A stretch of 44,069 bases of DNA from Streptomyces rhizoryzae (GTDB lineage Bacteria > Actinomycetota > Actinomycetes > Streptomycetales > Streptomycetaceae), in NCBI RefSeq assembly GCF_023155275.1, contig NZ_JALMUV010000055.1:1-44069 (forward strand), in the 5' to 3' direction. Of this stretch, positions 41,413-44,069 are shown in pieces. Position 1 is the first letter of the stretch. Every line of letters starts with the position of its first letter. The position numbers and the translations under genes are program-made. Under the pieces are notes generated by a model. The model saw nothing but the letters and a program-made list of their open reading frames with translations, did no database searches and was not told the DNA's origin.

Positions 41413-42237
41413 TCACAGGTACTGCGCGTAGTCGTCGAGCGTCCGCAGGACCTCGGGTTCCCCGGCGGCCGGCAGCTGGAGGACGACCTCGGGCAGGCCC
41501 AGCTCCCGGTAGTGCGCCAGCTTCCCCGGTGTCGGGCGGACCGCGTACGGCACCACCTCCGGGGCGCCCGCCCGGCCGGCCTCCTCCCAGGCCCGGCGCA
41601 GGGCCGGCAGGGCCTCGCCCAGACCGCGCCCGCCGATCGGCAGCCAGCCGTCCGCGCCCGAGGCGATCTCCCCGAACAACCGGGGCCCGGCCGCGCCGCC
41701 CAGCAGGATGCGCGGCGCCCCGCCGGCCGGTTTGGGGTGCGCGAGGGACGCCCGTACGGACCCGAACTTCCCGTGGTAGGCCGTCGGTTCCTCGGCCCAC
41801 AGGGCGCGCATCAGCGCCAGCCGGTCGCGGACCAGGGCCCGCCGCACCGACCAGTCCACCCCGTGGTCGGCGGCCTCCTCGACGTTCCAGCCGTAGCCGA
41901 CGCCGAGGGTGAAGCGGCCGCCGGAGAGGTGGTCCAGGGTGGCGACCTGCTTGGCCAGGTCGACCGGATCGTGCTGGGCGACCAGGGTGATGCCGGTGCC
42001 CAGCCGCAGCCGCTCGGTGACCGCGGCGGCCTGCCCGAGGGCGATGAACGGATCGAGGGTGCGGCCGTACTCGCGGGGCAGCGGGTCGCCCATCGGCGCC
42101 GGGGTGTCGCGGGAGGCCGGGATGTGGGTGTGCTCGGGCAGGTACAGCCCGGCGAACCCGCGCTGCTCCAGCTCCTCGGCGAGCCGGACCGGCCGGATCG
42201 TCTCGTCGGTGAGGAAAATCGTGGTCGCGATCCGCAT
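41413..42237 (-). CDS. LLM-class oxidoreductase, probably F420-dependent
   Basis: ATG 42237 gives 274 residues in the luciferase-like monooxygenase fold. MRIATTIFLTDETIRPVRLAEELEQRGFAGLYLPEHTHIP is the typical start. Then come LRLGTGITLVAQHDPVDLAKQVATLDHLSGGRFTLGVGYGWNVEE, the signature of F420-binding actinobacterial members, and PRILLGGAAGPRLFGEIASGADGWLP. Such enzymes transfer hydride between F420H2 or FMNH2 and varied substrates. The nearness of fbiC supports, but does not prove, F420 use. The upstream space 42238-42427 carries a DnaA-box-like site. Confidence 0.87.
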   Translation of the reverse strand: MRIATTIFLTDETIRPVRLAEELEQRGFAGLYLPEHTHIPASRDTPAPMGDPLPREYGRTLDPFIALGQAAAVTERLRLGTGITLVAQHDPVDLAKQVATLDHLSGGRFTLGVGYGWNVEEAADHGVDWSVRRALVRDRLALMRALWAEEPTAYHGKFGSVRASLAHPKPAGGAPRILLGGAAGPRLFGEIASGADGWLPIGGRGLGEALPALRRAWEEAGRAGAPEVVPYAVRPTPGKLAHYRELGLPEVVLQLPAAGEPEVLRTLDDYAQYL

Positions 42238-42324
42238 GCTGCTGCTACCTCCGCGTCGGCGTGGATGTCGGACGTACGGCGCGCTCAGGGGCGTGGGGTG
42301 ACCGCATGGTGCCGCACCGTCCGC

Positions 42325-42339
42325 GAGTTATCCACAGGG
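42325..42339. other. Second DnaA-box-like site
   Basis: GAGTTATCCACAGGG, identical over 15 bases to 19197-19211, with the consensus TTATCCACA at 42328-42336. It lies between two divergent genes. Confidence 0.4.
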
Positions 42340-42427
42340 CTTTTCCCGCATGTCACACGCGCGTACAACAGTTTTCACACCGCGGAACGGACGCGGGCCG
42401 GACACCGACGACGGCACGGGGGCGGGG

Positions 42428-43960
42428 ATGGAGCGACGCGAGGTACTGAAACTTTCGGCGGCCGCCGGCGCGGCGGGCGCCCTGACACTCGGCCCGGTGG
42501 GCTTCGCGGGCCCGGCCCGGGCCACCCCGGGCGGCGGGGAGGCGCCGGCCGAGGAGACCCGGACGGTCACCGGCCATCTGCCCGCCGGCTCCCCGGACTT
42601 CGTCTACGTCCCGGTCGGGGTGCCGCCCGGTGTCCGGGAGCTCGCGGTCGCGTACCGCTACGGCAAGCCGCCCGTCCCCGAGGGCACCGCGGGTAACGCC
42701 TGCGACATCGGCCTCTTCGACGAGCGCGGCACGGCGCCGGGCGGCGCCGGGTTCCGCGGCTGGTCGGGCGGGGCCCGCTCGGAGTTCTTCCTCCGCGCCG
42801 ACGACGCCACCCCCGGCTACCTCCCCGGCCCGATCGGCGCGGGCACCTGGCACATCGCCCTCGGCCCGTACACCATCGCCCCGCAGGGCCTGGACTACGA
42901 GGTCACCGTCACCCTGCGGTACGGCCCGCCGGGCACGACCCCGCCGCCCGTCTACCCGCCCGAGCGGGCCCGGGGCCGCGGCCGCGCCTGGTACCGCGGC
43001 GACAGCCACCTGCACTCCGTCCACTCGGACGGCAGGCGCACCCCCGCGCAGATCGCGGCGCTGGCCCGGGCCGCCGGGCTGGACTTCCTGACCACCACCG
43101 AGCACAACACCACCGCGAGCCACCGCGCCTGGGAGGGCCTGTGGGGCGATGACCTGCTGATCCTGACCGGCGAGGAGATCACCACCCGCAACGGCCACGT
43201 GGTGGCGATGGGCACCGACCCCGGCGTGTTCATCGACTGGCGGTACCGCGCGCGGGACAACGCCTTCGGCAGGTATGCCCGCGCCATCCGCCGGGCCGGC
43301 GGCCTGGTCATCCCGGCGCATCCGCACGCTCCCTGCATCGGCTGCGGCTGGAAGTTCGGCTTCGGCGACGCGGACGCCGTCGAGGTGTGGAACGGCCCGT
43401 ACGGCCCCGACGACGAGATCACCCTCGCCGAGTGGGACAACACCCTGGTCGCCCACGCCCGGGGCGGCGGCGCCTGGCTGCCCGCGGTCGGCCACAGCGA
43501 CGCCCACCGCGATCCGGACGTCGTCGGGATGCCGCAGACGGTGGTGCTGGCCGACGACCTCTCCCGCCGCGCCCTCCAGGACGGCATCCGGGCCGGCCGG
43601 GTGTGGGTCGCCGAGTCGTCCCGGGTGGACCTGTCCTTCGGGGTCACCGGCGGGCGCGGCGCCCACGCCGGCATCGGCGAGCGCCTGCGGCTCCCCGGCT
43701 CGGCCCCGGTCACCGCCCGCCTGGCGGTCTCCGGCGCCCCCGGCTGCACGGTCGCCTTCGTCACGGACCAGGGCGCCCGGCACACCGCCCCGCTCCCCGC
43801 GTCCGGCACCGGCACCGTCACCTGGCACACCACCCCCGACAACGCCGCCTACATACGCGCCGAGGTCCGCCACCCCCCGACCACCCCGGGCCTCCCCGGC
43901 CCGATGGCCGCCCTGACCAATCCGGTCTTCCTGGACCGGGAGGGCCGGGGTGGAGAGTGA
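42428..43960 (+). CDS. CehA/McbA-type PHP metallohydrolase, Tat-like signal
   Basis: ATG 42428 gives MERREVLKLSAAAGAAGALTLGPVGFAG, a twin-arginine-like signal with cleavage near ARA-TPG. An upstream ATG at 42350 would bury it. A beta-sandwich of ~150 residues precedes the PHP-type catalytic domain. Its metal motifs are GDSHLHSVHSDG (His194, His196), TTTEHNT, GEEITTRNGHVVAMG, IPAHPHAPCIGC and VGHSDAHRDPDVVG. It ends with a small beta domain (residues about 410-510). CehA/McbA proteins include carbaryl and carbofuran hydrolases and many uncharacterised phosphoesterase-like enzymes. The enzyme should act outside the cell. All histidine and acid ligands seem present. Substrate unknown. Confidence 0.85.
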   Translation: MERREVLKLSAAAGAAGALTLGPVGFAGPARATPGGGEAPAEETRTVTGHLPAGSPDFVYVPVGVPPGVRELAVAYRYGKPPVPEGTAGNACDIGLFDERGTAPGGAGFRGWSGGARSEFFLRADDATPGYLPGPIGAGTWHIALGPYTIAPQGLDYEVTVTLRYGPPGTTPPPVYPPERARGRGRAWYRGDSHLHSVHSDGRRTPAQIAALARAAGLDFLTTTEHNTTASHRAWEGLWGDDLLILTGEEITTRNGHVVAMGTDPGVFIDWRYRARDNAFGRYARAIRRAGGLVIPAHPHAPCIGCGWKFGFGDADAVEVWNGPYGPDDEITLAEWDNTLVAHARGGGAWLPAVGHSDAHRDPDVVGMPQTVVLADDLSRRALQDGIRAGRVWVAESSRVDLSFGVTGGRGAHAGIGERLRLPGSAPVTARLAVSGAPGCTVAFVTDQGARHTAPLPASGTGTVTWHTTPDNAAYIRAEVRHPPTTPGLPGPMAALTNPVFLDREGRGGE

Positions 43961-44069
43961 GAGACGGGGCTGAGGGAGTGCGGGTGTCGCGGGGCGGGGG
44001 GCAGGGGGGCAGGGGGGCTGGGCGGCTGGGCGGCTGGGCGGCAGGGCTGTGGGGCGGCGGGTGGCACGG
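43961..44069. repeat. G-rich simple repeats at window end
   Basis: After the last stop the DNA consists of G-runs and GGGCGGCT octamer repeats (about 44018-44040). No gene is supported in the final 109 bases. Confidence 0.55.

Noticed and set aside
43849..44067. 72-residue minus-strand frame at the window end
   Set aside because: It is simple Pro/Ser repeat sequence opposite G-runs and overlaps the hydrolase 3' end.

Overview
The window looks like a stretch of Streptomyces (or very close actinomycete) chromosome. The DNA is very GC-rich with strong G/C bias at third codon positions. It carries a bifunctional FbiC for coenzyme F420, an XRE/DUF397 pair, a DUF2690 protein, and many long antisense shadow frames typical of such genomes. 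This assignment is inference from gene content and composition.

Layout. 1-3.7 kb: a 5'-truncated secreted M6-type metalloprotease, a FabR-like TetR regulator divergent from two overlapping small membrane-protein genes, and a lipoprotein. 3.76 kb: tRNA-Arg(CCT) followed at once by a 23-bp perfect hairpin. 3.9-5.2 kb: debris typical of a tRNA integration site, namely an unknown gene, the last ~90 codons of a tyrosine integrase, and a frameshifted Mrr-like restriction endonuclease. 5.3-14.0 kb: a compact leftward defence operon (cytosine-C5 methyltransferase, Z1 helicase-like ATPase, DUF4420 PD-(D/E)XK nuclease, GHKL/MORC-like ATPase, an unknown 300-aa protein, a DUF6339-like protein). The five genes after dcm overlap by 1-4 bases. 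14.2-19.1 kb: a shattered vsr repair nuclease gene fused to a decapitated polymorphic-toxin partner, then an Rhs/YD-repeat toxin broken at two G-runs, then an apparently intact Imm53-like immunity gene. 19.2-21.9 kb: recQ and a small exported protein. 22-24.4 kb: a PEP-mutase/isocitrate-lyase-family enzyme with repeat-built tails, divergent from an ArsR-type regulator with a histidine-rich leader. 24.7-29.4 kb: a GT-C type membrane glycosyltransferase and a D-Ala-D-Ala carboxypeptidase with a ~550-residue cytoplasmic tail. 29.6-32.0 kb: a GPP34 protein and the XRE/DUF397 pair. 32.1-37.4 kb: an EthD-like barrel protein, an aminotransferase, a DUF2690 protein, an SDR oxidoreductase and an ADP-ribosylglycohydrolase. 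37.6-44 kb: a small unknown protein, fbiC, a VOC protein, an LLM (probably F420-dependent) oxidoreductase and a PHP-type metallohydrolase.

The most notable system is the six-gene methyltransferase/Z1/nuclease/GHKL operon. Its core matches the known MORC/MutL-like restriction-modification type. Its last two genes have no known function and are strictly coupled to the core. The dead vsr on its far side fits a former dcm-vsr pair. Separately, near-identical palindromes stand in front of the EthD-like gene and the SDR gene, suggesting an unlinked two-promoter regulon whose repressor is not in the window.
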